A DNA stretch of 34,364 nt from JALYQB01 sp035640155 (GCA_035640155.1 DASQWR010000052.1:1-34364); one strand, 5' to 3'; counted from the first letter of the stretch, positions 1 through 7,687 are shown. Notes: generated from the letters alone by a model not told the origin. Translations and numbers: made by a program.

Positions 1-1
1 G

Positions 2-169
2 GTGGCCATCGCCGGGGAGAACCAGACCCTCGCGATGCGGCACCGGACCAACGACGACCGGCTGATCCTGCCCACCGAGCTGCCCTCAGAGTCGAGGGCG
101 ATCTGGCGCCGCCACGGCCGCTGCGACGACGTCCTCACCGAGCTGTTCGAGCTGCCCTTCGACCCCTGA
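2..169 (+). CDS. 3' end of an unrecognised gene (partial)
   Basis: An open frame enters from the left edge and stops at TGA 167-169, giving about 55 visible residues that end in ELPFDP. The piece is charged (RHRTNDDR early, then SRAIWRRHGR) with no membrane segment and no motif I can assign. It is taken as coding because the frame is open to the edge, the third codon positions are strongly G/C, and no better frame exists there. The next gene starts 210 bases later from its own promoter, so this gene probably ends its transcription unit. The gap contains an AGCGAAGCGACGAGCGAG-type low-complexity string at about 177-192 and nothing else I could assign. Confidence 0.45.
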   Translation: MAIAGENQTLAMRHRTNDDRLILPTELPSESRAIWRRHGRCDDVLTELFELPFDP

Positions 170-366
170 CCAGGGAGCGAAGCGACGAGCGAGTGCTGAA
201 TGTAGCGCTGGTGTCGTGGTGGCTGCGCCGCTTCGATCGCGGCTCACTGGAGCTGGTCTGGCACTGGGCATACCGGGCACCGCAGCGCAGCCAGGCACCA
301 AGCCCCAACCGGCGGGACGGCTGACATGATCAGCAACACCGGCCGAGCCGGGCGTGGTGGCGTGAG

Positions 367-372
367 TAGCGT
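367..372 (+). promoter_or_regulatory. -10 element of a probable leaderless promoter
   Basis: TAGCGT matches the actinobacterial -10 pattern TANNNT and ends 7 bases before the ATG at 380. Transcription would therefore start at or next to the start codon. There is no convincing Shine-Dalgarno sequence, which fits a leaderless mRNA. No clear -35 box was found. Confidence 0.4.
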
Positions 373-379
373 CGGGGGC

Positions 380-949
380 ATGAGTGAGGCGAGCCGTTTC
401 GGCGTGGTGGAGCTGGCCGACTTCCCCGACGACCTGCGCGAGCGGATCGGCGCGATCGCGGAGAAGTCCGGCTTCGTGCCCAACGTGTTCCGCGGCCTGG
501 CCCGGCGTCCCGCGGAGCTGCGTGCGTTCTTGGACTACCACGACGCACTGATGGACAGCGACGACGGGTTGTCGAAGGCCGAGCGGGAGCTGGTCGTCGT
601 TGCCACCTCGGGAGCCAACCACTGCACGTACTGCGTGGTGGCACACGGTGCGATCCTGCGGATCCAGTCCAAGGACCCGCAGCTCGCCGACCACGTTGCG
701 GCCAACCCGTGGTCTGCGTCGCTCGAGCCCCGGCAGCGCGCGATCGTCGACCTCGCGCTGGTGCTGGCGCTGCGGTCTGCGGAGCTGTCGGAGGCCCACC
801 TCGACGCCGCCCGCACCGCCGGGCTCACCGAGGACGAGATCTGGGACATCGGCGCGATCACGGCGCTCTTCGCGATGTCCAACCGTCTCGCCCAGCTGAT
901 GGCGCTGCGCCCCAACGACGAGTTCTTCACCCTCGGCCGCACGCCCTGA
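380..949 (+). CDS. AhpD-like peroxidase-related enzyme (carboxymuconolactone decarboxylase fold)
   Basis: The 189-residue protein carries the AhpD-type active-site pattern HCTYCVVAHG (Cys82, Cys85, His89), preceded by LSKAERELVVVATSGAN, the usual helix of this alkylhydroperoxidase/carboxymuconolactone decarboxylase superfamily. The N-terminal stretch GFVPNVFRGLARRPAEL is typical of the 'uncharacterised peroxidase-related enzyme' subgroup. Family members use the two cysteines in thiol redox chemistry; the substrate of this subgroup is unknown. I chose ATG 380 over an in-frame ATG at 326 because homologues begin near here and a -10 box sits at leaderless distance. It is convergent with the LCP gene. 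The protein is soluble, with no signal peptide. Confidence 0.85.
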   Translation: MSEASRFGVVELADFPDDLRERIGAIAEKSGFVPNVFRGLARRPAELRAFLDYHDALMDSDDGLSKAERELVVVATSGANHCTYCVVAHGAILRIQSKDPQLADHVAANPWSASLEPRQRAIVDLALVLALRSAELSEAHLDAARTAGLTEDEIWDIGAITALFAMSNRLAQLMALRPNDEFFTLGRTP

Positions 950-996
950 CCGCACGACCGCCCTGACTTCCCCAGGCGACGGATCGGTCGGCGGGT

Positions 997-2253
997 TCAG
1001 CCCGGGAGCACCTCGGGAGGCACCGGTTCGTCGTTCGCGAGCGCGTCGAACATCACCGCCGCGGCCTCGCGGTCCCACAGCACCGCGGAGCCGCCGTCGT
1101 CGATCTCGCCGAACCCGGCGATCGGTACCGTGGTGGTCAGCACGCCCCCGTTGGAGATGCCGCGCATCGCCCATCCCAACCGGGCGAGGTGCCAGACGTG
1201 GTCACCGTTGTCGACGGCCAGCGCGTCGGGAACGCCGGTGACGAGGGGGACCGCCCGGAACGGGTTGGCCAGCACCCCGGGACTGGTGGCGCGGTTGACG
1301 AGCGCACCGAAGAACTCCCGCTGCCGCATCACCCGGTCCAGGTCGCCATTGGCCGATGCCCGGGTCCGCACGTAGCCCAGTGCCTGCGGACCGTCCAGCT
1401 CCTGGCAGCCCGCGGGTAGGTTGATGCCCGCCAGCGGGTCGTCGATCGGTTCCGGCAGGCACATTTCCACCCCGCCGACATCGTCGACGATGCCGGCGAA
1501 ACCGCCGAACCCGATCTCGGCGTAGTGGTCGATGTGCACCCCGGTCACGGTCTCCACCGTCTGGGCCAGCAGCGGCGGGCCGCCGAACGCGTACGCGGCG
1601 TTGAGCTTGAGCCGGCCTTGGTCGGGAATGGGAACCGACGAGTCCCGTGGCAGGCTCACCAGCGTGGGCTGCCCGCCGGCCCCGAGGCGCGGAAGGTGCA
1701 GCAGCATGATCGTGTCGGTGCGCCGGCCCTCGACGTCGCCGGTGGCGAGTTCGGACTGCTCCTCGGGGGAGAGTCCCTCGCGGCTGTCCGAGCCCACGAT
1801 CAGCCAGTTCGTGCCCGGGGTGTTCGCCACCCGCTCGGGGTAGTCCGGCAGCGCCTCGGTCCGGGTCAGCGAGAAGTCGACGTAGCCGACCAGCGCGACG
1901 AGCAGCACCAGCAGTACGACGAGAATCCGCTGGAAGGAGCGGAAGGGGCGCCGAGGGCGCGCGGGGTGACTCCACCGGGGCCTGTCGTGGACCTGTCGTC
2001 GCAGCGCGGGGCGATTGCCCAGCGGCTGGTTGCGAGGCGATTGATATCGGGGGGGCTGATATGGGGGCGGCTGGCTGCGGGGAGGTTGATGTCGGGGAGG
2101 CTGGTATCGAGGTGGTGGGTTCTGCGGGGGCCGGTAGGGGCCCGGGCGACCTCGCGGGTTCTGCGGCGGCAGATGTCCACCGGGGTTCCCCTGCGGTACG
2201 TTCGGCCATCCCGGCCGCCGTGGTGGCCCAGGGGGCGGGCCCGAGTAGCTCAC
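997..2253 (-). CDS. LytR-CpsA-Psr (LCP) family cell-wall glycopolymer ligase
   Basis: The product has 418 residues. Residues 1 to about 105 form a Pro/Gln/Arg-rich cytoplasmic tail with repeated PPRYQPP-like units. One transmembrane helix follows (ILVVLLVLLVALVGYV), then an extracellular LCP domain. LCP hallmarks visible are NWLIVGSDSR, GRRTDTIMLLHL, LVSLPRDSSVPIP, KLNAAYAFGG and LGYVRTRASANGDLDRVMRQ. LCP proteins transfer polyprenyl-phosphate-linked polymers (in mycolic-acid-free actinobacteria, teichoic acid or arabinogalactan-type chains) onto peptidoglycan. The start is GTG 2253, with GGGAG 9 bases upstream. The Pro-rich tail length varies in this family and may be a kinase target or protein-interaction region; that is inference. 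It is convergent with the AhpD-like gene and lies downstream of the ROK kinase on the same strand. Confidence 0.9.
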   Translation of the reverse strand: MSYSGPPPGPPRRPGWPNVPQGNPGGHLPPQNPRGRPGPYRPPQNPPPRYQPPRHQPPRSQPPPYQPPRYQSPRNQPLGNRPALRRQVHDRPRWSHPARPRRPFRSFQRILVVLLVLLVALVGYVDFSLTRTEALPDYPERVANTPGTNWLIVGSDSREGLSPEEQSELATGDVEGRRTDTIMLLHLPRLGAGGQPTLVSLPRDSSVPIPDQGRLKLNAAYAFGGPPLLAQTVETVTGVHIDHYAEIGFGGFAGIVDDVGGVEMCLPEPIDDPLAGINLPAGCQELDGPQALGYVRTRASANGDLDRVMRQREFFGALVNRATSPGVLANPFRAVPLVTGVPDALAVDNGDHVWHLARLGWAMRGISNGGVLTTTVPIAGFGEIDDGGSAVLWDREAAAVMFDALANDEPVPPEVLPG

Positions 2254-2333
2254 GTCGTGGTCTCCCTGTCCGGTGGCGCTTGCCGCACAGTAGCCGGGAG
2301 CCCTGCGAGGACGTCCGGCGCGGTCGCCGGTGG

Positions 2334-3206
2334 CTACGGCGTGACCAGCGCCGCGGCACCGACCAACCCGGCTCGCTCGCCCAGCTCGGCGGGCAGCACC
2401 CGCAGCCCGCGCAGGAACGACAGCCCGGCGTGGACGTGCAGCGCCTCGGCCACCGGGTCGAACAGCAGCGCACCCGCTGCGGCCACCCCGCCGCCGATCA
2501 CCACCAGATCCAGGTCACAGACGGCCGCCACCGACACCAGCGCACGTCCCAGCGCGAGGCCCCCGGCGCGGAACGTCGCCAGCGCCAGCGGGTCGCCGCC
2601 GCGCGCCGATGCCGCCAGCGCGGCCGCGTCCGTCCCCGTCCATCCCTGCTCGCGAGCCCGCCGGGCTAGGGAGGGGCCGGACGCCACCGTCTCCAGGCAC
2701 CCCCGCCCGCCGCAGGGGCACCCGGCGCCTTCGGGCTCCACCACCACATGGCCGACGTGCCCGGCGTTGCCGGTGCGCCCGGGCACCGGCCGGCCGCCGG
2801 TGACCAGCCCCCCGCCGACGCCGGTGGACACCACCACCCCGAGCAGGTCTACGACCCCGCGGCCGGCGCCGTGGCGGGCCTCGCCCAGCGTCATGCACAC
2901 CGCGTCACCCGCCAGTTCCACCGGCACCCCTGGCACCAGCTCCGCGACCCGCGAGCGCAGCGGGAAGTCGTCCCAGCCGTGGATGTTGACTGGGTTGACG
3001 GTCCCGGCCACCGGGTCCAGCGGCCCACCGCAGGCGATGCCCACCCCGCGCACCCGCTGCCCGCCGCGAGCCTCGTCGAGCACTGCGGCTACAGTGACCC
3101 ACGGATCGCCGGTGGGGCGCCGGATGTAACGCAGCACCCTTGCCCCGTGCACCAGCGCGGCGGCTGTCTTCGTCCCGCCGATGTCCAGCGCCAGCACCGG
3201 TGCCAT
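2334..3206 (-). CDS. ROK-family sugar kinase (glucokinase-like)
   Basis: The 290-residue protein begins with the ATP-phosphate loop LALDIGGTKTAAAL. It contains a catalytic-Asp region (NIHGWDDFPL), the ROK signature with zinc ligands GHVGHVVVEPEGAGCPCGGRGCLE, and the C-terminal GG-rich ATP site VVIGGGVAAAG. This set is standard for ROK kinases that act as glucokinases; ROK repressors would add an N-terminal helix-turn-helix, which is absent. Substrate specificity cannot be fixed, and glucose is only the default guess. Possible ATG starts lie at 3221, 3212 and 3206; 3206 places the phosphate loop at the usual distance from the N-terminus, but no start has a strong ribosome site. It is divergent from the DivIVA-domain gene. 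Confidence 0.85.
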   Translation of the reverse strand: MAPVLALDIGGTKTAAALVHGARVLRYIRRPTGDPWVTVAAVLDEARGGQRVRGVGIACGGPLDPVAGTVNPVNIHGWDDFPLRSRVAELVPGVPVELAGDAVCMTLGEARHGAGRGVVDLLGVVVSTGVGGGLVTGGRPVPGRTGNAGHVGHVVVEPEGAGCPCGGRGCLETVASGPSLARRAREQGWTGTDAAALAASARGGDPLALATFRAGGLALGRALVSVAAVCDLDLVVIGGGVAAAGALLFDPVAEALHVHAGLSFLRGLRVLPAELGERAGLVGAAALVTP

Positions 3207-3267
3207 GCTCATGCACCGCATCCTGCCCGGGCGGGCACGTGCGTCTGGCGAGAGGAGGAGGTGACGC

Positions 3268-3843
3268 GTGGTCCGAACAGATTTCGGTGGCGCCGGGTTC
3301 GACGTCGTGCTGCGCGGCTATGACCGCAGGCAGGTGGACGAGCGGCTGCGCTTCCTGGGTGCCGAGTTGGCGGCCGCCGAGCAGGCGCTGGGCGCGGCGC
3401 AGGAGCGCACCGCCGACATCGAGGACGAACTGGCTCGGGTGCGCCTGGAGGCCGGGATGCGCGAGCCGGCCACCCCCGTCTTCGGCGACCGGGTGGAGCG
3501 GATCCTGCGCCTCGCCGCCGAGGAGGCCGAGGAGGTCCGCGGCCGAGCGGCCGAGGAGGCCACCACAACCGTGCGAGAGGCTCGCCTCGAGGCGCAGCGG
3601 CTGGTTGCCGAGGCCACCGCCGTGGCGCAGCAGCGCCAGGAGGACGCCGATCGCGAGCTGCACCGCCTGCACGCCCTGCGGGAGGAGGTGGCGAACCGCC
3701 TGCGCGGGACGCGGAACCTGCTCGACGAGCACCTGACCAGGGGGCAGCGACCCCCCGGTGGTGCGGACGGCGGTCCCGCAACGCAGCGGATGGACGTACA
3801 CGCGATGGGGGCGCCGGCCTCCGGACGAGGAGAAGAATCATGA
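3268..3843 (+). CDS. DivIVA-domain coiled-coil protein (Wag31-like subgroup)
   Basis: The protein has 191 residues and starts at GTG 3268 after a strong GAGAGGAGGAGG ribosome site. Residues about 8-30 (GFDVVLRGYDRRQVDERL) match the N-terminal lipid-binding DivIVA motif seen in Wag31 and related proteins. An Ala/Glu/Arg-rich coiled coil follows across residues 30-150 (repeated EEAEEVRGRAAEEA-type heptads), then a short Gly/Pro-rich tail. DivIVA proteins recognise curved membrane at poles and septa and scaffold cell-wall machinery. It lacks the length of the main Wag31, so it is probably a paralogue. The stop overlaps the ATG of the next gene by 4 bases (ATGA), which suggests coupled translation. 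Confidence 0.8.
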   Translation: MVRTDFGGAGFDVVLRGYDRRQVDERLRFLGAELAAAEQALGAAQERTADIEDELARVRLEAGMREPATPVFGDRVERILRLAAEEAEEVRGRAAEEATTTVREARLEAQRLVAEATAVAQQRQEDADRELHRLHALREEVANRLRGTRNLLDEHLTRGQRPPGGADGGPATQRMDVHAMGAPASGRGEES

Positions 3844-4124
3844 GCCTGTTCCGCAACGCCCGCAAGATACTGGACCAGGCGCAGCGCTACGCGCAGCACA
3901 ATCCCGACAAGATCCGCGGTATCACCGACAAGGCAGCCCAGTTCGCCGACAAGCGCACCAAGGGCAGGTACCGCAGCCAGATCGACAATGCGGTGCGCAA
4001 GGTCGACGGCGTCACCGGCGGCGGCCCACGCGGAGGGCACCAGGGCCCGCCCTCGCCCGGGTCGCCGGACCCGCGCCGCGACGACCGGCAGGACCCCTAC
4101 CGCGACGGCCCGTCCCATCGCTGA
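3840..4124 (+). CDS. MT0933/Rv0909-type small protein (annotated as antitoxin family)
   Basis: The 94-residue protein reads SLFRNARKILDQAQRYA, then NPDKIRGITDKAAQFADKRTKGRYRSQIDNA, then a disordered Gly/Pro/Asp/Arg tail. The segment DKI..ITDKAAQFADKRTKGRYRSQID is the core of the MT0933-like family (M. tuberculosis Rv0909, paired there with toxin Rv0910). No Rv0910-like SRPBCC toxin gene lies beside it; the partner here is the DivIVA-domain gene upstream, joined by an ATGA overlap. The antitoxin label is therefore doubtful in this context. It is convergent with the methyltransferase gene, with only 18 bases between their ends. Confidence 0.75.
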   Translation: MSLFRNARKILDQAQRYAQHNPDKIRGITDKAAQFADKRTKGRYRSQIDNAVRKVDGVTGGGPRGGHQGPPSPGSPDPRRDDRQDPYRDGPSHR

Positions 4125-4142
4125 ACAAACCTGGCCGCGCTC

Positions 4143-4775
4143 CTACTGATAGGTGGGATACCGCCTGCCTCGTGGCTGGACGTCGAAGGCCGCCTCGGTG
4201 CCCCATGCTTCCCAGCCGGCGCGGGGGTAGCGAGCAAACAGCTCGAGATATGGACTTGGTGAACAGGACTCGATGACGTCATACATCTCGTCTGGCTTTC
4301 GCGAGTGCTCCCGCTTGCGTGTCTCGATCATGTTGACCTGGCGACGGCCCGCCTCTGACGTTCGCATCGACCCGCGAACGCCGAACAAGATCAGCTCTGT
4401 AACGTTCCGAAAGTAGAAACCGACGCCCCGTCCATCTGGGCCGCCATCCTTGCGGCGCTTGGCCCACACAAGGTTCGAGACGTACCGGAACCCCCAGGAC
4501 TGCATGACCTGCAGGCCCTCTGGTAGGAGTGCATTCGGCACCCAGAGGTACAAGTGTGCGTTTGCGCTGACCACGTCGGTCACCGGAAGTGCACACATCT
4601 CTTCATGGGCCATGGTGTCGTAGCGATCGAGGCGACGATGCTCGGGCGCCACCTTCCCGGTGCGGTTCACGAATCTCCACGGCGGGTCCGCGTATACCGT
4701 CGGCCATCCGCCCTCGATCTCAGGAAGAGCGGCTGATGCCAGCGATCCGGCACCGACACGAAGGGGTGGCGCCAC
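4143..4775 (-). CDS. MT-A70 family N6-adenine methyltransferase (orphan)
   Basis: The 210-residue protein shows the complete MT-A70 pattern: catalytic DPPW at residues 30-33 (TVYADPPWRF), then LYLWVPNALLPEGLQVMQSWGFRY, NLVWAKRRKDG, ELILFGVRG, REHSRKPDEMYDVIE and LELFARYPRAGWEAWG. Family members transfer a methyl group from S-adenosylmethionine to N6 of adenine, in DNA for most bacterial and phage examples. No restriction endonuclease or specificity subunit is nearby. The start is GTG 4775, with AGGAGA at 4783-4788 placed 7 bases upstream; this ribosome site overlaps the TAG of the upstream gene (4787-4789), so translation is probably coupled. The gene is visibly less GC-rich than its neighbours (for example 4240-4420), which suggests horizontal acquisition. 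Confidence 0.9.
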   Translation of the reverse strand: MAPPLRVGAGSLASAALPEIEGGWPTVYADPPWRFVNRTGKVAPEHRRLDRYDTMAHEEMCALPVTDVVSANAHLYLWVPNALLPEGLQVMQSWGFRYVSNLVWAKRRKDGGPDGRGVGFYFRNVTELILFGVRGSMRTSEAGRRQVNMIETRKREHSRKPDEMYDVIESCSPSPYLELFARYPRAGWEAWGTEAAFDVQPRGRRYPTYQ

Positions 4776-4786
4776 CCTGGATTCTC

Positions 4787-5224
4787 CTAGTCGGGGGTCG
4801 CTGCGGGATGTCCAGCAGAGACGTAGCCGTTGCCGTGCGGTCCTGACGGGATCTGGCCGTCCCGGTGAGGCTGCGCCCCGGGCTGACCCGGCCCGAAGCC
4901 GGCTGGCTCCTCCGGTTGTGGACGGCGGGCGAGCGTCGCGGTCGCGGCCGCGCCACCGAGCGCCAGGATCAGTAGCAGCAACGGCCAGCGTCGGCGACGG
5001 GCCGGTGCCGGGTCGATCCGAGCGGCGAGTTGCTGACGGGCCCGCGCTGCTCCCTTGCGTGCTCGCGCCGCTTCCTTGCGGGCCCGCGCCACCCGTTTCC
5101 GTATCTCTTTTTGGGCCTTCTTCTGGGCCCCTTTCTGGGCGCCCTTCCGCACTGCCTTGACGCGGGTACCGACCGCGGCGCCCGCGGCGTCGCCGGCCCT
5201 GGCGAAGATCTTCACCTCGTTCAC
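4787..5224 (-). CDS. CwsA-like small membrane protein (by position and architecture)
   Basis: The product has about 145 residues. An Ala/Lys/Arg-rich helical stretch (KAVRKGAQKGAQKKAQK through ARARQQLAARID) is followed by one transmembrane helix (RRRRWPLLLLILALGGAAATATLARR) and a Pro/Gly-rich tail. No family motif is clear. In Mycobacterium the small gene divergent from ppiA at this site is cwsA (Rv0008c), whose product has the same order: basic Ala-rich coil, RR-flanked helix, Pro-rich end. It binds CrgA and Wag31. The match is therefore by synteny and architecture, not by sequence. GTG 5224 lies 9 bases after GGGAG and is preferred over ATG 5233, which abuts it. The MT-A70 gene follows 11 bases downstream. 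Confidence 0.6.
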   Translation of the reverse strand: MNEVKIFARAGDAAGAAVGTRVKAVRKGAQKGAQKKAQKEIRKRVARARKEAARARKGAARARQQLAARIDPAPARRRRWPLLLLILALGGAAATATLARRPQPEEPAGFGPGQPGAQPHRDGQIPSGPHGNGYVSAGHPAATPD

Positions 5225-5309
5225 GGTTCTCATCTCCCGGTGTGTCGCGGAACGTGTGCCCATCCTGCCCGCTCCGGCGTGCTCGCGCTGTGGATGGCAG
5301 GATGGCCGG

Positions 5310-5852
5310 GTGACCAACAGCAACGCAGGCGGCCGACAGGTGACCCTGCACACGAATCATGGCGACATCCGGCTCACCCTGTTCCCCGACCATGCCCCGA
5401 AGACCGTGGCGAACTTCGTGGGGCTGGCGGAGGGGACCAAGGAGTACTCCGAGCCCAACGCCAGGGGGGAGCGGTCCGGGCCGTTCTACGACGGGTCGAT
5501 CTTCCACCGAGTGATCGGCGGCTTCATGATCCAGGGCGGCGACCCGACCGGCACCGGCCGCGGCGGTCCCGGCTACCGGTTCGGCGACGAGACGCACCCC
5601 GACCTGCGGTTCGACAAGCCCTACCTGCTGGCCATGGCCAATGCGGGGCCGGGCACCAACGGCTCGCAGTTCTTCGTCACGGTCGGGACGCCTGCCCACC
5701 TGAACCGCAAGCACACCATCTTCGGTGAGGTCAGCGACCAGGAGTCACGGACCGTGGTGGACGCGATCGCGAGCACCACCACCGGGCGGGGAGACCGTCC
5801 GGTGCAGGACGTGGTGATCGAGCGCGTCACCGTCAGCCCCGCCACAGCCTGA
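5310..5852 (+). CDS. ppiA: Peptidyl-prolyl cis-trans isomerase, cyclophilin type
   Basis: The 180-residue protein closely follows mycobacterial PpiA (Rv0009): LHTNHGDIRLTLF, DHAPKTVANFVGLAEGTKEY, GPFYDGSIFHRVIGGFMIQGGDPTGTG, LAMANAGPGTNGSQFFVT and HLNRKHTIFGEV. The catalytic Arg (FHRVI), the QGGDPTGTG loop and GSQFF are all intact, so it should be an active cytosolic cyclophilin that speeds proline isomerisation. The start is GTG 5310, with GGCAGGA 7 bases upstream; the open frame extends further left but has no homology there. It is divergent from the cwsA-like gene and 8 bases ahead of the rhomboid gene, so the two probably share a transcript. Confidence 0.92.
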   Translation: MTNSNAGGRQVTLHTNHGDIRLTLFPDHAPKTVANFVGLAEGTKEYSEPNARGERSGPFYDGSIFHRVIGGFMIQGGDPTGTGRGGPGYRFGDETHPDLRFDKPYLLAMANAGPGTNGSQFFVTVGTPAHLNRKHTIFGEVSDQESRTVVDAIASTTTGRGDRPVQDVVIERVTVSPATA

Positions 5853-5860
5853 CCGTCCCC

Positions 5861-6787
5861 GTGGCCTTCCCTCCGAGCTCCCCGCAGAGCGGGTACAGCC
5901 ACCCGGTACCGCCCGCCGTGTGTGCCCGTCATCCGGACCGGCCGACTGGGTTGCGCTGCGTGCGCTGTGACCGCTCGGCGTGCCCGGAGTGCCTCCGTGA
6001 GGCGTCGGTCGGGTACCAGTGCGTCGACTGCGTCGCCGAAGGTCGGCGTACACAGCGTTACTCGGCCACCATCGCCGGTGCGCGCCCGAGCGGCCGCGAC
6101 GTGGTGATCCCGGCGCTCATCGCGGTCAACGTGGCGGTCTTCGTGGTCACCGTCGCGCAGGCCGGGAGCCTAGGTGACAACGCCGCCGCGTCGCTGTTCC
6201 AGCAGTGGGCGCTGTCCCCGCTTGCGGTGGCGGGGGGACAGCTGTGGCGGCTCCTCACGTCCGGCTTCCTGCACTTCGGGCCCGTGCACCTGGCGTTCAA
6301 CATGATCGCGCTGTGGGTGATCGGACGGGACCTCGAGACGGTGCTGGGCCGAGGGCGGTTCGTCGCCGTCTACCTGGTGTCACTGCTCGGTGGCTCGGCA
6401 GCGGTGTTCCTGCTGGAGAACCCGGACCGGCTAACCGCCGGGGCGTCCGGTGCGGTCTACGGACTGATGGGCGGCCTCGCCGTGGTGCTGCTGCGGATGC
6501 GGCGCAGCCCCGGGCCCGCGCTGGGGATCATCGCGATCAACGTGGTGATCACGTTCGTGGTGCCAGGGCTCTCCCTGTTCGGCCACCTCGGCGGGCTGGC
6601 CTTCGGCACCGCGGCCACCGCAGCGATGGCCTACGCCCCGGCCGCCCGGCGGGTACCCGTCCAGGTGGCCGCGATAGTCGCCCTGGTCGTGGTGATCGCC
6701 GGTCTGGTGCTGGCCGCCGACGCCCGCTACGGCGATGTCCGCGACTGCCGCTCCGAACTGCCGCTCAGCTGCTCCGCCGGTCCCTGA
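5861..6787 (+). CDS. Rhomboid family intramembrane serine protease with N-terminal zinc-binding domain
   Basis: The protein has 308 residues and starts at GTG 5861. Residues 20-58 hold a B-box-like zinc module (CARHPDRPTGLRCVRCDR, CPEC, CVDC). Six or seven membrane helices follow. Rhomboid motifs are present: HLAFN at 143-147, GASGAVYG with the nucleophile Ser196, and GHLGG with the catalytic His242. It should cleave transmembrane substrates inside the membrane; the substrates are unknown. A rhomboid gene between ppiA and crgA is common in actinobacteria such as Streptomyces. The last 23 bases overlap the 3' end of the convergent PH-domain gene. Confidence 0.9.
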   Translation: MAFPPSSPQSGYSHPVPPAVCARHPDRPTGLRCVRCDRSACPECLREASVGYQCVDCVAEGRRTQRYSATIAGARPSGRDVVIPALIAVNVAVFVVTVAQAGSLGDNAAASLFQQWALSPLAVAGGQLWRLLTSGFLHFGPVHLAFNMIALWVIGRDLETVLGRGRFVAVYLVSLLGGSAAVFLLENPDRLTAGASGAVYGLMGGLAVVLLRMRRSPGPALGIIAINVVITFVVPGLSLFGHLGGLAFGTAATAAMAYAPAARRVPVQVAAIVALVVVIAGLVLAADARYGDVRDCRSELPLSCSAGP

Positions 6788-7193
6788 ACCGGTCGAGCTC
6801 GGCGGCCACGTCGACGGGGTCGACACCGAGGTCCAGTGCGGTGAGCACCACGAGTCGCTCCGTCCCGTCGGGGTCCACCGCATCGATCTCCAACATCCCC
6901 ACCCGGCGGCCGAACCGCCCGCTGGTCACCACCTCCACCCGGTGCACCGCAGACCACGGCCAGTACCGGGTGCCGCCCAGCCGGCCGACGCGCAGCCCGT
7001 CGGCGTCCATCGCCAACCGGGGCCGGACGGCGGTGCCGACGAGTGCGAGCGTGCCGAGCAGCCCCACCGCCGCGAGCGCTATCACCCGCCCGGGCGGGTC
7101 GTCGGTGAGCAGCGCCCAGCCGAGCGCCGCGAGCGCGCCCATCCATCCCGCGCCGACCACCACCGGCTTCGGTGCGTACCCGAGCTGCTCCAC
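6765..7193 (-). CDS. PH-domain membrane protein (Rv0010c-like)
   Basis: The 142-residue protein has two hydrophobic helices near residues 12-55 (GAGWMGALAALGWALL, VIALAAVGLLGTLALV), then a bacterial PH-like domain (RPRLAMDADGLRVGRLGGTRYWPWSAVHRVEVV, MLEIDAVDPDGTERLVVLTALDLG). The W-P-W-S-x-V segment is the usual mark of this domain. Position between ppiA and crgA matches Rv0010c. Its role is unknown, but synteny places it with cell-division genes. The start is taken as GTG 7193; GATACT lies 6 bases upstream and could be a -10 box for a leaderless transcript. The end overlaps the rhomboid gene by 23 bases. Confidence 0.8.
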   Translation of the reverse strand: MEQLGYAPKPVVVGAGWMGALAALGWALLTDDPPGRVIALAAVGLLGTLALVGTAVRPRLAMDADGLRVGRLGGTRYWPWSAVHRVEVVTSGRFGRRVGMLEIDAVDPDGTERLVVLTALDLGVDPVDVAAELDRFRDRRSS

Positions 7194-7283
7194 CCACCCA
7201 GTATCCTCTGCGCGCTGTCCACAGCAGCTGTCCACAGTGGGGATGAAACCACACGGATGTTGTTCGCCGGCAGTACCGGGGAC

Positions 7284-7550
7284 CTACCGCCAGCGCATGG
7301 TCATCAGCAGTCCCACGATCATCAGGGTGAAGCCGATGCCGAAGTTCCAGGCCGCCAGGTCGGCCATGATCGGGATGCGGTCACCGGCCAGGTAGTTGAC
7401 GACCAGCCAGATCAGGCCGAGCAGCATCAGCCCGAGCATGACCGCGACGTAGACCGGGTGTGACGGCCCGGCCGGGCGGACCTTGGCCGGGGCGAGCCGG
7501 CCGGTCGGGGGGGTGTAGTCCGCCTTCTTGCGAACCTTCGACTTGGGCAT
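7284..7550 (-). CDS. crgA: Cell division protein CrgA
   Basis: The 88-residue protein starts MPKSKVRKK, has the basic cytoplasmic N-terminus typical of CrgA, then two membrane helices (VYVAVMLGLMLLGLIWLVVNYL and FGIGFTLMIVGLLMTMRWR) separated by a short loop with NYLAGDRIPIMADLAAWN. This motif set is specific to the CrgA family. CrgA is a divisome-associated protein of actinobacteria that interacts with FtsZ, FtsI and FtsQ, and with CwsA in mycobacteria, and affects septum formation. It lies between the PH-domain gene and trpG, as in other actinobacteria. The DUF881 gene usually found next to it (Rv0012 position) is absent here. Confidence 0.95.
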   Translation of the reverse strand: MPKSKVRKKADYTPPTGRLAPAKVRPAGPSHPVYVAVMLGLMLLGLIWLVVNYLAGDRIPIMADLAAWNFGIGFTLMIVGLLMTMRWR

Positions 7551-7687
7551 GGCGTCCTCGTCCGATGTGTGGTGCGAGCGCGTCCACGGCGGGCGCCGGG
7601 AGACCTGGCACCGCGGCGCGGGTGGGGGTGTCCTTGCGCACCACGTTAACGCAGCGACGTCGGAGGACCCGCACCGCCGGGCAGCCG

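Noticed and set aside
86..1174. Long minus-strand open frame across the AhpD-like gene
   Set aside because: It is the antisense shadow of the AhpD-like gene and the LCP 3' end; the translation is Arg/Gly/His-rich with no motif.
1525..3129. Plus-strand open frame of over 500 codons across the LCP and ROK genes
   Set aside because: It lies antisense to two genes with clear family motifs and encodes Pro/Arg/Thr-rich noise.
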